DNA of 59,965 nt from an uncultured Collinsella sp. GTDB lineage: Bacteria; Actinomycetota; Coriobacteriia; Coriobacteriales; Coriobacteriaceae. Every line of letters begins with the position of its first letter. Position 1 is the first letter of the stretch. This document shows, piece after piece, positions 1 to 8,278 of the stretch. The DNA is taken from the NCBI GenBank assembly GCA_959606065.1, contig CAUHHV010000012.1, positions 1 to 59,965 on the forward strand, read 5' to 3'. Under the pieces are notes generated by a model. The model did not search any database. It was not told the origin of the DNA and saw nothing but the letters and a program-made list of their open reading frames with translations. The position numbers and the translations under genes were made by a program.

Positions 1-74
1 GGCACCGTGGGGACACATGTATGTCAATCCTGGTCTAACAGAGCCTTAAATAATCCCCGTCCCAGAAAAATCAT

Positions 75-806
75 TTAGCGGCGGGCGCGAAGCTTTTCGT
101 AGCCGTCGGCAAAGAAGGCGACCGTCGCGGCATCAGACTCGGCGGCGTCGGCGTCGGCGGCAGGCACCACGCCGTGCTCGTCGCTTACCAGGAACAAGGC
201 GCCCTTGAGCTGTGCGGGAATGTCTACGCGCGTGACCGGGATGCCCTTGGTCTGGGCCAGCTGCTCTATGAGCGTCGCCGTGCCACACAGGCACTCGTCC
301 GCCGGCGCCACAAAGGCCAGCTCGCCGTTGTTGACGGCAGCGAGCAGCTCGGGCGCCACGCCGGTTTCGTCGGCCTCGGAGCGGGCCTCGGCGGAGCGGG
401 CACGCAGCGCCTTGGCCGAAGTATCGGCCAGCGGCTCGTACTCACCCACCGTCATGGCGGCATTGCCGTTAACGTCGATCACCAGCATGAGCACGCCGTC
501 GTGCGCGGTGTAATCGCCCTCGGCAAGCGACCACTCAACGTGCTGCTTAGCCCAGCTGAGCATGTTATGGGTAAGCGGTTCGCCCTGCACCAGACGCTCG
601 GACAGCGCGCGGATGTGACGGTTGAGCATGGACACCTTTTTGTTGGACATGCGCCAGCGGCAGATAAGCGCGGGCTTGTCGAGCGTGAACTTCTCGACCG
701 CCTCCTGATTGGCGCAAAAGTCCTCGTACGCACGCTGATCCTCGGCATTGCCAAACAACTCGGCATCATCAATCTGGGGCATGGTTGTACCTTTCGTGTT
801 AGTCAT
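75..806 (-). CDS. Conserved hypothetical protein, 243 aa
   Basis: I do not recognise a family. The product is acidic and soluble, with no signal peptide or membrane segment. A central stretch (DGVLMLVIDVNGNAAM) looks like a beta-strand core, and the second half is Ala/Glu-rich before a C-terminal part containing CLCGTATLIEQLAQ. Two starts are possible. The ATG at 806 has GAGGAC upstream, and the ATG at 782 (MPQIDD) has AAAGGT upstream. It lies downstream of purH on the same strand, but a strong terminator at 824-858 separates them, so it is probably transcribed on its own. Confidence 0.7.
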   Translation of the reverse strand: MTNTKGTTMPQIDDAELFGNAEDQRAYEDFCANQEAVEKFTLDKPALICRWRMSNKKVSMLNRHIRALSERLVQGEPLTHNMLSWAKQHVEWSLAEGDYTAHDGVLMLVIDVNGNAAMTVGEYEPLADTSAKALRARSAEARSEADETGVAPELLAAVNNGELAFVAPADECLCGTATLIEQLAQTKGIPVTRVDIPAQLKGALFLVSDEHGVVPAADADAAESDAATVAFFADGYEKLRARR

Positions 807-823
807 TCCGTCCTCTTATACCA

Positions 824-858
824 AAAAGACGGCCCTCCAAACGGAGCGGCCGTCTTTT
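824..858 (-). terminator. Terminator downstream of purH
   Basis: Perfect 11-bp arms AAAAGACGGCC (824-834) and GGCCGTCTTTT (848-858) flank a 13-nt loop. Read on the minus strand, a GC-rich stem ends in a T run just after the purH stop at 888. Confidence 0.85.
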
Positions 859-887
859 GCGGAGATTATTATGTCCCGGGGCGAGAC

Positions 888-2495
888 TTAGTGACGGAAA
901 TGCCTAGCACCTGTGAAGACCATTGCGATGCCATGCTCGTTGCAGGCCTGGACGCTCTCGTCGTCGCGCTTGGAGCCGCCGGGCTGAATGATGCAGGTCA
1001 CGCCGTGCGCGGCAAGCACGTCGACGTTGTCGCGGAACGGGAAGAACGCATCGCTTGCACAGGCAAAGCCGCCCTTCTCCACGCCCTCGCGCTCGCAGAA
1101 GTCCTCGGCGCGCTCGCAGGCAAGCAGCGCAGAGTCAACGCGGTTGGGCTGACCCGGGCCCATGCCAATGCCGGCCTTACCCTTGGAGACCAGGATGGCG
1201 TTGGACTTGACGCCCTTGCAGACCTTCCAGGCAAACTCGAGCTCGGCCATCTCGGCGTCGGTGGGCTTGCGGTCGGTGGGGAACGTGAAGGTCGCGGGGT
1301 CCTCGGTCACGTGGTCGACTTCCTGCACCAGCATGCCGCCGTCGACGGAGCGCAGCTCCACCTGGGCACCGTGGTCCACGCCGCCGGTAGCCAGCACACG
1401 CAGGTTGGGGCGCTTGGCCATGCGCTCGAGCGCCTCGGCAGTGTAGCTCGGAGCAATGATAACCTCGACGAACTGCTTGTTCTGATCGGCAAAGTGCTCA
1501 ACCAGCTCATAGGGAACCTCGCGGTTGCAGGCGATGATGCCGCCGAAGGCGCTCTTGGGATCGCAGGCGAAGGCGCGGTCGTAGGCGGCCGTGATGTCCT
1601 CGGCCACGGCGGAGCCGCAGGGGTTCTGATGCTTGAGGATCACGCAGGCCGGCTCGTCGAACTCGCGGACCAGGTTCCAAGCGGCGTCGGCATCCAGATA
1701 GTTGTTGTAGCTGAGCGGCTTGCCCTGGATCTGCTCGGAGCCCACGAGCGGGAACTGCGAGCTCGCGGTATTCTCGCAGCCCTCGGCAAAGCGATAGACC
1801 GTGGCCTTTTGCTGCGGGTTCTCGCCATAGCGCAGGTCGTCGACCTTCTCCAGCGAGATCTCGAGCTTGGCAGAGGTGTCCGCCACGTCGCTTGCCTGGG
1901 CGGCAAGCCAACGGGAGATAGCCGTGTCGTAGGCGGCGGTGGTCTGGTAGACCTTCACCTGCAGGCGACGACGGGTGGAAAGCGTGGTGCAGCCACCGGT
2001 CTCGCGCATCTCAGCCAGGACGGCATCATAGTCGGCCGGGTCGGAGATGACGGTAACGCTCGCGGCGTTCTTGGCGGCAGAGCGCAGCATGGAGGGACCG
2101 CCGATGTCGATGTGCTCGATGGCATCCGCGAAGGTGACCTCGGGGTTGGCGACGGTCTTCTCGAACTCGTACAGGTTGACGACGACCAGGTCGATCAGCT
2201 TAATGCCGTGCTGTGCCGCCTCCTGCATGTGCTGCTCGGAATCGCGGCGGGCCAGCAGCGCGCCGTGAACCTTGGGGTGCAGGGTCTTAACGCGGCCGTC
2301 CATCATCTCGGGATAGCCCGTGAACTCCTCGATGGGGGTTACGGGGACGCCCGCGTCCTCGATGGCACGAGCCGTGCCGCCCGTAGAGATGATCTCGACG
2401 CCAAAGTCATCGACCAGCGTCCGTGCGAAATCGACGACGCCCGTCTTATCGGTAACCGAGATCAACGCGCGTGCGATCTTCACATCAGATCCCAT
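888..2495 (-). CDS. purH: Bifunctional AICAR transformylase / IMP cyclohydrolase PurH
   Basis: Catalyses the last two steps of de novo IMP synthesis: formylation of AICAR with 10-formyl-THF, then ring closure to IMP. The 535-aa length fits the family. The N-terminal IMP cyclohydrolase domain (about 1-200) has the MGS-like start ALISVTDKTGVVDFARTL, the STGGTA loop and MMDGRVKTLHPKVHG. The AICAR transformylase domain follows with LRYGENPQQKA, SYNNYLDADAAW, LKHQNPCG, KSNAIL and the C-terminal FFPFRDNVD. The ATG at 2495 has AGGAGG upstream. No other purine gene is adjacent, and I see no purine riboswitch in its 265-bp upstream region. Confidence 0.97.
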   Translation of the reverse strand: MGSDVKIARALISVTDKTGVVDFARTLVDDFGVEIISTGGTARAIEDAGVPVTPIEEFTGYPEMMDGRVKTLHPKVHGALLARRDSEQHMQEAAQHGIKLIDLVVVNLYEFEKTVANPEVTFADAIEHIDIGGPSMLRSAAKNAASVTVISDPADYDAVLAEMRETGGCTTLSTRRRLQVKVYQTTAAYDTAISRWLAAQASDVADTSAKLEISLEKVDDLRYGENPQQKATVYRFAEGCENTASSQFPLVGSEQIQGKPLSYNNYLDADAAWNLVREFDEPACVILKHQNPCGSAVAEDITAAYDRAFACDPKSAFGGIIACNREVPYELVEHFADQNKQFVEVIIAPSYTAEALERMAKRPNLRVLATGGVDHGAQVELRSVDGGMLVQEVDHVTEDPATFTFPTDRKPTDAEMAELEFAWKVCKGVKSNAILVSKGKAGIGMGPGQPNRVDSALLACERAEDFCEREGVEKGGFACASDAFFPFRDNVDVLAAHGVTCIIQPGGSKRDDESVQACNEHGIAMVFTGARHFRH

Positions 2496-2760
2496 GCAGT
2501 CCTCCTGTCTGGTACGCCGCCGTGCTCTGTGAGTCGGTGATACGTCGATCTGCAGCGCTCGCGCAGCGGCATTGAAAATACTGATTTAATGTAGCGCATC
2601 GAGCGCATCGATGCACCCCGCAACGGGCGCATGTGCAGAAAAAGTTTGCGCGCGGAGGGGATGGGCACGGTGAGTTCATGGAACACAGGGGCACCATAAT
2701 TAGATGCCAATAGCGTGGTAGAACTGTGCTCGATATGCATCCGCAAAAGAAAGAGGCACC
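2496..2760. other. Intergenic region between divergent purH and GNAT genes
   Basis: This 265-bp region should contain both promoters. A short direct repeat (GCGCATCGA, GCGCATCGAT) lies near 2595-2615. I found no convincing consensus promoter, riboswitch or small gene here. Confidence 0.4.
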
Positions 2761-3402
2761 ATGGTCTCGCGGGTTCTCTACCGACCGTTTGATACCGAAG
2801 ACTTCGACGCCATCGCGCTGATTCTGCAGCAGCTTTGGCATAACAATTCGGATAACGATGAGTACAACCGCCTTGAGGCCGCGTGCGACCTCGCCTATTG
2901 CCTTTCGTCATCGACGTTTTCGCAGGTTGCCGTAATCGACGGTCAGGCGCGTGGCATTTCGCTCGCGCGTGCGGGACAGAGCTCCGGCGCCACCGTTAAG
3001 GAACATTGGATGGATACCGAACGCGCGCTGCTTTCGCAGATGCGCGAGCTGGAGCCCGATGTCTGCGCCGAGTATCTCTCGTTTGTGCGCGCAACCATCC
3101 GAACCAACAACCGCCTGCTCGAGAGCAGCCCGTTGCCGCACGACAACGAAGTCACGCTGCTCGCCGTCGATCCCGATGTCCACGGCCTGGGTGTAGGCTC
3201 AGTGTTGCTCGATGCCGCGGTCTCGTACCTGTCCTCGCGCGGGGCGACAAGGGCGTACCTGTACACCGACTCCAACTGCTCGTGGAAGTTCTACGAGTTG
3301 CACGGCTTTAAGCGCACGGCCACGCACCGCGCCAACCGCGAAGAGCGTCGTCACGACATGCCGCGCGAAAGCTTTCTCTACGAACTCGACCTAACAGCCT
3401 AG
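2761..3402 (+). CDS. GNAT-family N-acetyltransferase
   Basis: Predicted acetyl-CoA-dependent N-acetyltransferase of unknown substrate, 213 aa. The C-terminal half carries the GNAT core: the strand LLAVDPDVHGLGVGSVLLDAAVSYL contains the Q/RxxGxG/A-type acetyl-CoA loop (HGLGVGSVL), followed by ATRAYLYTDSNCSWKFYELHGFKR, a typical GNAT motif B. The N-terminal half (1-110) is less typical and may bind substrate. AAAGAGG lies 6 nt before the ATG. It is transcribed divergently from purH and no neighbour suggests a substrate. Confidence 0.85.
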   Translation: MVSRVLYRPFDTEDFDAIALILQQLWHNNSDNDEYNRLEAACDLAYCLSSSTFSQVAVIDGQARGISLARAGQSSGATVKEHWMDTERALLSQMRELEPDVCAEYLSFVRATIRTNNRLLESSPLPHDNEVTLLAVDPDVHGLGVGSVLLDAAVSYLSSRGATRAYLYTDSNCSWKFYELHGFKRTATHRANREERRHDMPRESFLYELDLTA

Positions 3403-3420
3403 CCCAAGCAGCCACACCTA

Positions 3421-3480
3421 GTCATTTAAGAACGTCCCCAATGACTGATCCCCAACAACTAGTCATTTAAGTCTGTCCCC
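3421..3480. repeat. Tandem direct repeat, period 41 bp
   Basis: GTCATTTAAG followed by a GTCCCCAATGA-containing segment occurs at 3421 and again at 3462. The segment AATGACT...AGTCATT between the copies is also an inverted repeat. This resembles dispersed extragenic repeats containing GTCCCC. It is not coding. Confidence 0.6.
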
Positions 3481-3511
3481 AATGAGTGGCCTAGGGGGTT
3501 TGTAGATAGCC

Positions 3512-3741
3512 GTGGTCAAAATACATCAAATATGAGTACTGTTACCTTTTTAGTAGCAGCGATTCGGGGCATTTTTGATGCTTATAGGCATGACGACCAG
3601 CTGCACGAGCTGACGTAACTCCCCAAATGTTCAATAAAATGGGCTCCTAACGAGAAGTACTCTCATTAGGAGCCCATTATTATGTGCAAACATATGTGAC
3701 CAACGCAGCAACAGTACTCATATTTGGCATTTTTTGTCCAC
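3512..3741. repeat. MITE-like element with 34-bp imperfect terminal inverted repeats
   Basis: The left arm (3512-3545) and right arm (3708-3741) are inverted copies matching at 28 of 34 positions, including a 17-bp perfect core (3527-3543 and 3710-3726). The 230-bp unit has no credible ORF and contains a hairpin at 3639-3677. I infer a non-autonomous mobile element or a decayed IS; no flanking target duplication was identified. Confidence 0.55.
3639..3677. terminator. Strong hairpin, probable bidirectional terminator
   Basis: Perfect 12-bp arms ATGGGCTCCTAA (3639-3650) and TTAGGAGCCCAT (3666-3677), extended by an inner GAGA/TCTC pairing. It lies between the convergent GNAT and DUF2207 genes, inside the MITE-like unit. 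Confidence 0.6.
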
Positions 3742-3854
3742 TGCCCCTTGCGCGAAGGTCCTCAGCGGAAAGTTTGACCCGTTTCGATGCACAAAAATGG
3801 GATGAATCTTCCCTGGCAACCGCCCAGAAAGATCCACCCCAAAGCAAGCGCTCG

Positions 3855-5801
3855 CTAGAACGTTCCGCCGCCGCCTCCGCCGACGCCGCCGCCTCCGCCG
3901 CCCGAGAAGCCGCCACCACCGCCGCCACTCGAGCTATCGGAGCTCGAAGCCAACTCGCGGATGGTCTCGTGATACACATCGTTGAACGAAACGAGCGGAG
4001 ACTCGTTGCCGTAGTGATGGTAATACCACCAGTAGCAGGGGTAGTTGTCGTAGAAATCGTCGCTGTTGCGCAGGTCCGCAGGCACGGCCTCGGCCAGCTG
4101 TCGCAGCACTTCTTTCGAAACGCCTAGGGCAACGCCCATCACCAGCAGCTTGTTCCACAGCACCAGATCGCCCGGGACGGCTTCCTTTAGGCGTGTGAAA
4201 TCCTCGAGCCAATGCTTGAGCGCCTTGCAGCGAGCCGCCACCTCGGCGCCCTCCGGCGTGTAACGGCGGAAGGTGCAGCTCAGGACAAAGCCCACGATCG
4301 TGACGGGGATCGAAATCACAGCGGCACCGACGTTGGCGTCCGCAAAGTCGGTATAGAACAGAGAGCCCAAAATGCCAAAGACAATGATGATGCCGAGAAC
4401 CAGGCCGGCCACCATCACGATAGTGCCATCCGATGCGATAAACTCGCGCTCCTCCAGCTTGCCCTTAACCGTGCTCTGATAGTCCTCGAGCTTGTCGCCA
4501 ACAGATTCAGTACGCTCGCTGGCATACTCCTCCAGCTCGCTAAACGTGCGCGAACGGACGCCGTCTTTATCGGGCTTAACGCCAGCGAAGAAGACCTTGA
4601 GCACGTCGCGATCGATGCCGTCCTTCTTGGCGGCCTTCCAGGCCTCGTCGGTCACTGTGATGCGATACGTCTGCTCCTCTTTTTCGCGACGGAGCAGACC
4701 CTTCTTCTTGGTCTCGGTCGCTTCTTCTAGCTTGATCACGCGGTCGTCGGTCAGCTTCATCAGTGTGGCGATATATGCCTGATCGGGCACGCCGTTCCAG
4801 CTCATAAGAGCTGCAAGCACCGCGGGATGGTCGGCGGAGGGCACATCGCGGAAGTACTCGTCCTGGAAGAGCGGCTTGGGCTTGGGCCTGCGCAGCTTGA
4901 GCATCACGATCACACCGGTATAGGCAACCGCCACGACAACACACGCCACGGCGATCGCACCGGCAACCGCACGCGCGTGCTCACGGCGGGCGTTAGCTTC
5001 GTCGGCCCATTCCTTCTCTTCGCTCAGGATCGTTGACATGCGATCTTCGCCCGAAGCGGCAAGCTGCGGCACCCAGTCGCTAGGGAAGGCGATGCGTGCC
5101 TCGGCGAATTCGCCCTGGTGCACGCAGGGAATGGTATAGGTGACCATGGGCTCGTCCTCATCGAGCGACACGTCGCCCGTCAGCGGACCATGGCCCCATG
5201 CGCGGAAGTTATCGCCCTTGACGGCCGCCGTCCCGGCAGCGGCATTCGCGAAGCACACTTCCATCTCGACGTCATCGGAATCCGCAGACCAGCCGTCACC
5301 CACGAACTTCCAGTAGAGCTCGGCGGTATCGGCCCAGTTCATAACCGCACCGGTCATGGTGTAGCTCACGTAGTAGATTGCGCTGTCGCCGCTCTCGTGA
5401 GGGCTGAACACCTTAATCCTTACGCCGTCACCGGTCTGCTCGACCGTGTAGACGCCAGAGTCGCCCTTGTTCGCGCTATCGACTTTGTTAAACGCGGTGT
5501 CCTCTTCCTCGACACTCAGCACGTCAACGCCCGCCGTGCCGCCCTGCTGGTTGGTGCCCGTATTGATCTCCCAAAACACGCCGTTGATGTCGTCGTCGAA
5601 ATCAAACTGGCGTCCCTCGACAACGGTCAGCGATCCATCGGCCTCGACCGTGGCACTGATGTAGGTTTGGGTCATGGAATACCCGTCGGCACCTGCAACG
5701 GCGGGCAACAGCAGCAGCGCGCACGCGACGAGCGCGCAAATGGAAGCAAATCGCGCAAACGGGCAGCGCTGCCGACAGGTCTTGGCAACGGGGGCGTTCA
5801 T
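3855..5801 (-). CDS. DUF2207-type membrane protein with glycine-rich C-terminus
   Basis: Predicted membrane-anchored protein of unknown function, 648 aa. An N-terminal signal-like segment (FASICALVACALLLLPAV) precedes an extracytoplasmic beta-rich domain (about 50-260) that starts with YISATVEADGSLTVVEGRQF, typical of DUF2207. A transmembrane helix follows (near AGAIAVACVVVAVAYTGVIV), then a cytoplasmic region with LTDDRVIKLEE and another hydrophobic pair (around GTIVMVAGLVLGIIIVFGIL). The C-terminus is almost pure Gly/Ser ending in GGGGGTF, as is usual for this family. I start at the internal ATG at 5801 (MNAPVAKT, AAGGATG upstream) rather than the upstream in-frame ATG at 5837. Confidence 0.85.
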   Translation of the reverse strand: MNAPVAKTCRQRCPFARFASICALVACALLLLPAVAGADGYSMTQTYISATVEADGSLTVVEGRQFDFDDDINGVFWEINTGTNQQGGTAGVDVLSVEEEDTAFNKVDSANKGDSGVYTVEQTGDGVRIKVFSPHESGDSAIYYVSYTMTGAVMNWADTAELYWKFVGDGWSADSDDVEMEVCFANAAAGTAAVKGDNFRAWGHGPLTGDVSLDEDEPMVTYTIPCVHQGEFAEARIAFPSDWVPQLAASGEDRMSTILSEEKEWADEANARREHARAVAGAIAVACVVVAVAYTGVIVMLKLRRPKPKPLFQDEYFRDVPSADHPAVLAALMSWNGVPDQAYIATLMKLTDDRVIKLEEATETKKKGLLRREKEEQTYRITVTDEAWKAAKKDGIDRDVLKVFFAGVKPDKDGVRSRTFSELEEYASERTESVGDKLEDYQSTVKGKLEEREFIASDGTIVMVAGLVLGIIIVFGILGSLFYTDFADANVGAAVISIPVTIVGFVLSCTFRRYTPEGAEVAARCKALKHWLEDFTRLKEAVPGDLVLWNKLLVMGVALGVSKEVLRQLAEAVPADLRNSDDFYDNYPCYWWYYHHYGNESPLVSFNDVYHETIRELASSSDSSSGGGGGGFSGGGGGGVGGGGGGTF

Positions 5802-6140
5802 AGGCACATCCTTTGTCTGTGATACCAGTAGCGTCATTGTCCCACGTTTGCGGGTTCATGTGACGAACATCTAGGTCAGCGGAGTATTAAACGGGACGAA
5901 AGTCACGCCCGCGACCGGCACCTGGGGACGTTCCTTATCTGCCGGCAATCTGGGACACTCCTTGGCATAGCCCGCTCCGGCATAGATACCACTTCATAGC
6001 TCCGTCACAGGTGTAGCGGCTTTGTGTGGGCGCGGCGTGAGCCGATTAAGCCGGCGAGCGAGGGGCATAAAGCAGTTGAGCGAAAACGGTTTGCCCCTTT
6101 GCCGTTCGCTTGAGGATCATGTCCCCCTTTTCCGCGGAAA

Positions 6141-6168
6141 CCCCGGCAGTTGCGAAGAGCTGCCGGGG
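6141..6168. terminator. GC-rich hairpin, possible terminator
   Basis: Arms CCCCGGCAG (6141-6149) and CTGCCGGGG (6160-6168) enclose a 10-nt loop, followed on the plus strand by CTTCTGTCGTTT. No gene ends nearby on that strand, so its transcript is unclear. Confidence 0.45.
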
Positions 6169-6302
6169 CTTCTGTCGTTTGAGGGGTTGAAGGGGCTGAG
6201 CTTGGGGCGGTAATCGAGGTGTTGAGTCGGTGCCCGCCGCGCACAACACGCAGCCTCGGCAACTCGCGAGCATCGACGACGCCCCCTCACCTCACCCCGC
6301 GC

Positions 6303-6308
6303 TATACT
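6303..6308 (+). promoter_or_regulatory. Candidate -10 box immediately upstream of gluQ
   Basis: TATACT ends 7 nt before the gluQ ATG and there is no Shine-Dalgarno sequence. This would make a leaderless mRNA. No good -35 hexamer is seen at the expected spacing. Confidence 0.4.
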
Positions 6309-6315
6309 CGTCCGC

Positions 6316-7317
6316 ATGGATATCAACGCATGCAACATAGCAACACACGCCGCGGGCGCACCAGCAGCGGCCGCTCCCGCGCCCGTCGTGGGCCGCTTTG
6401 CCCCGTCGCCCTCGGGCCGCATGCATCTGGGCAACGTGTTCAGCTGCCTGTGCGCGTGGCTTTCGGCCCGCAGCCAGGGCGGCAGCATCGTGTTGCGCAT
6501 CGAGGACCTGGACGATCGCTGCAAGCGCCCGGAACTTGCCGCCCAATTGATTGACGACCTAGCCTGGCTGGGGCTTGAGTGGGACGAAGGCCCCTACTGC
6601 CAGCACGATCGCCTGGACTTGTACGAGGACGCCCTGCACCAGCTGCAAGACGCCGGCCTCACCTATCCCTGCTTTTGCACGCGCGCCGAGCTCCACACCG
6701 CAAGCGCGCCGCACGCCAGCGACGGCACGCCCATCTACCGCGGCGCCTGCCGAGGCCTTTCTGCCGAGGAGGTTACCCGCCGCAGCGCCCTGCGCGCTCC
6801 CGCCACGCGCCTGCGTGTGCCCGCCGTCGACGACCTCGCCGGCGACGTGATCGAATTCGTTGACCGCACGTACGGAGCCCAATGCGAGGCACTCGCCACC
6901 GAGTGCGGCGACTTTTTGGTGCGCCGCAGCGACGGCGTGTTTGCCTATCAGCTGGCCGTGGTGGTCGACGACGCTGCCATGGGCGTCACCGAGATCGTAC
7001 GCGGATGCGACCTGCTTGGTTCCACGCCGCGCCAGATCTATCTGCAACATCTGCTGGGACTGCCCACACCGCGCTACGCGCACATCCCGCTGCTCATGTC
7101 GCCGGACGGCCGCCGCCTTTCCAAGCGCGATCGCGATCTGGACCTGGGCGAGCTCCGCACCCGCTTTGGCACACCCGAGGCACTGTTGGGATGGCTCGCC
7201 GGGCAAACAGGCATCGCGCCGGACACCACGCCGCGTACCGCCGAGCAGCTGGTCGAGCACTTTAGCTGGGACGTCATCCGCGCGCACCGCGAGAACATCA
7301 CCGTAATGGCCGAGTAG
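6316..7317 (+). CDS. gluQ: Glutamyl-Q tRNA(Asp) synthetase (GluQ-RS)
   Basis: A truncated GluRS paralogue that, in the characterised family, attaches glutamate to queuosine 34 of tRNA(Asp). The 333-aa length matches GluQ-RS rather than full GluRS because the anticodon-binding domain is missing. The Rossmann catalytic domain begins with GRFAPSPSGRMHLGN (HIGH-like, residues 36-40), and the KMSKS-like signature is SKRD (269-272). CFCTRAEL followed by YRGAC matches the CxC...YxxxC zinc-binding pattern. The first 25 residues are an Ala/Pro-rich extension. The next gene is unrelated, so it is probably monocistronic. Confidence 0.92.
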   Translation: MDINACNIATHAAGAPAAAAPAPVVGRFAPSPSGRMHLGNVFSCLCAWLSARSQGGSIVLRIEDLDDRCKRPELAAQLIDDLAWLGLEWDEGPYCQHDRLDLYEDALHQLQDAGLTYPCFCTRAELHTASAPHASDGTPIYRGACRGLSAEEVTRRSALRAPATRLRVPAVDDLAGDVIEFVDRTYGAQCEALATECGDFLVRRSDGVFAYQLAVVVDDAAMGVTEIVRGCDLLGSTPRQIYLQHLLGLPTPRYAHIPLLMSPDGRRLSKRDRDLDLGELRTRFGTPEALLGWLAGQTGIAPDTTPRTAEQLVEHFSWDVIRAHRENITVMAE

Positions 7318-7377
7318 TCAAACGCCCTGCCCCCTTCACTACCCCCCCCGACGAGTGCGTAATTCTGTATCTTGTTA

Positions 7378-7398
7378 TGTACGGAATAGTTCCGTACA
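7378..7398. promoter_or_regulatory. Palindromic operator of the TacA/TacT-type operon
   Basis: Perfect 9-bp arms TGTACGGAA (7378-7386) and TTCCGTACA (7390-7398) with a 3-bp spacer sit 22 bp before the antitoxin ATG. The position fits autorepression by a ribbon-helix-helix antitoxin (inference). A good AAAGGAGG site follows at 7406-7413. Confidence 0.75.
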
Positions 7399-7420
7399 AT
7401 GATGCAAAGGAGGTTTTACC

Positions 7421-7687
7421 ATGCCAACGATTGAGAAACAGCGCCGTATGGATCTAAGGCTGACCGAGCGTCAACGCCTTACTTACGAGCGCGCCGCGGC
7501 CTTGCGCGGGCAAACTCTCACCCAATGGGCCACGGCTCACCTCGACGAGAGCTCCGCACGTGACATCGCCGAGGCGTCAACAACCTATCTTTCTCCTGAT
7601 GGTTTTGATGCATTTTGCGAAATGCTCGACTCACCCATGCCCCAAGCCGCAAAAGCGCTGCTCGACCGTAAAGCGATTTGGGAATGA
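7421..7687 (+). CDS. DUF1778/TacA-type antitoxin (ribbon-helix-helix)
   Basis: An 88-aa protein that should neutralise the downstream acetyltransferase toxin and repress the operon. The N-terminal part (about 8-45: RRMDLRLTERQRLTYERAAALRGQTLTQW) matches the RHH DNA-binding region of DUF1778 antitoxins. The C-terminal part (DGFDAFCEMLDSP...AKALLDRKAIW) is the usual toxin-binding tail with the conserved LL-L pattern. The TGA stop overlaps the toxin start as ATGA, indicating translational coupling. Confidence 0.9.
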   Translation: MPTIEKQRRMDLRLTERQRLTYERAAALRGQTLTQWATAHLDESSARDIAEASTTYLSPDGFDAFCEMLDSPMPQAAKALLDRKAIWE

Positions 7688-8157
7688 GCACGTTTACCAA
7701 GCCCGTTCAACTCCCCGTTGGTCAAGGCATCGAGGCTTTCCACTGCGGTAATACCCTTGTAGACGGATGGGCTAAAAACAGATCAGCCTCGGCGCGAAGA
7801 AGAGGGTCGGCGGTTATATACGCATCGTATTACGACGGCGCAGTCGCCGGGTTCTATACGCTATGTACGCACTCCGTAGCTCGCGAAAATGTTGACGGAG
7901 GATGGTTCGTTCGGAACTCCCCCTCCCAAGTTCCCGCAGTGTTGCTTGGAATGATGGGGGTTGATGAGAAATTCAAGGGGCTTGGTCTGGGAGCATCGTT
8001 GCTCAAAGATGCCATCGAAAACGCCTTAAAAATTTCTGCCCTAGCGGGAGCGCGAGCTTTGGTTGTCGATCCAGTAGATGATGAGGCGGCAGCGTTCTAT
8101 GCGCATTTCGGCTTTGCAGCCCTACCCGGCACCAACCGAATGGCGTTGAAACTCTAG
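7684..8157 (+). CDS. TacT-type GNAT acetyltransferase toxin
   Basis: Predicted toxin of 157 aa; characterised TacT homologues acetylate the amino group of aminoacyl-tRNAs and stop translation. Visible GNAT features are VIYASYYDGAVAGFYTL, the acetyl-CoA segment LLGMMGVDEKFKGLGLGASLLKDAIENAL, and VVDPVDDEAAAFYAHFGF. The start is the ATG at 7684, overlapping the antitoxin stop by 4 bp; a TTG two codons upstream is less likely. A conserved-looking tyrosine near the end of the core (FYAHFGF) matches the family. Confidence 0.9.
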   Translation: MSTFTKPVQLPVGQGIEAFHCGNTLVDGWAKNRSASARRRGSAVIYASYYDGAVAGFYTLCTHSVARENVDGGWFVRNSPSQVPAVLLGMMGVDEKFKGLGLGASLLKDAIENALKISALAGARALVVDPVDDEAAAFYAHFGFAALPGTNRMALKL

Positions 8158-8196
8158 ACCGCCAGCAGCATCTCCTCCAGCTCCCAGTATGTCTTA

Positions 8197-8240
8197 AGTT
8201 ACCCTACAGATAATGACTATTGCCAAAATGTAGGGTAACT
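8197..8240. terminator. Hairpin between convergent tacT-like and phosphoesterase genes
   Basis: Perfect 12-bp arms AGTTACCCTACA (8197-8208) and TGTAGGGTAACT (8229-8240) with a 20-nt loop. It lies between convergent genes and probably ends transcription, though it lacks a T run. Confidence 0.5.
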
Positions 8241-8278
8241 ACCCAAGGCATCATACGAAGAGCTCGCTATGCCTGCCC

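Larger units (their letters stand above)
5802..6315. other. Long intergenic region between divergent DUF2207 and gluQ genes
   Basis: The region holds a GGGGACGTTCCTTATCTGCC-type extragenic repeat near 5932-5970, a pair of AGGGGCA/TGCCCCT arms near 6060-6100, and a terminator-like hairpin at 6141-6168. A -10 box lies just before gluQ. No coding frame here looks real, and no tmRNA, RNase P or 6S hallmark is visible. Confidence 0.5.

Noticed and set aside
174..2540. A 788-codon plus-strand reading frame across purH and the first gene
   Set aside because: It runs antisense to purH, whose protein is unmistakable, and shows no domain. High GC keeps antisense frames open.
2496..2760. Purine riboswitch upstream of purH
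   Set aside because: No purine-riboswitch core pattern was found in the 265 bp.
5802..6315. Possible structured RNA (tmRNA, RNase P or 6S) in the long intergenic region
   Set aside because: None of the conserved sequence marks of those RNAs is present; only a terminator-like hairpin and repeats are visible.
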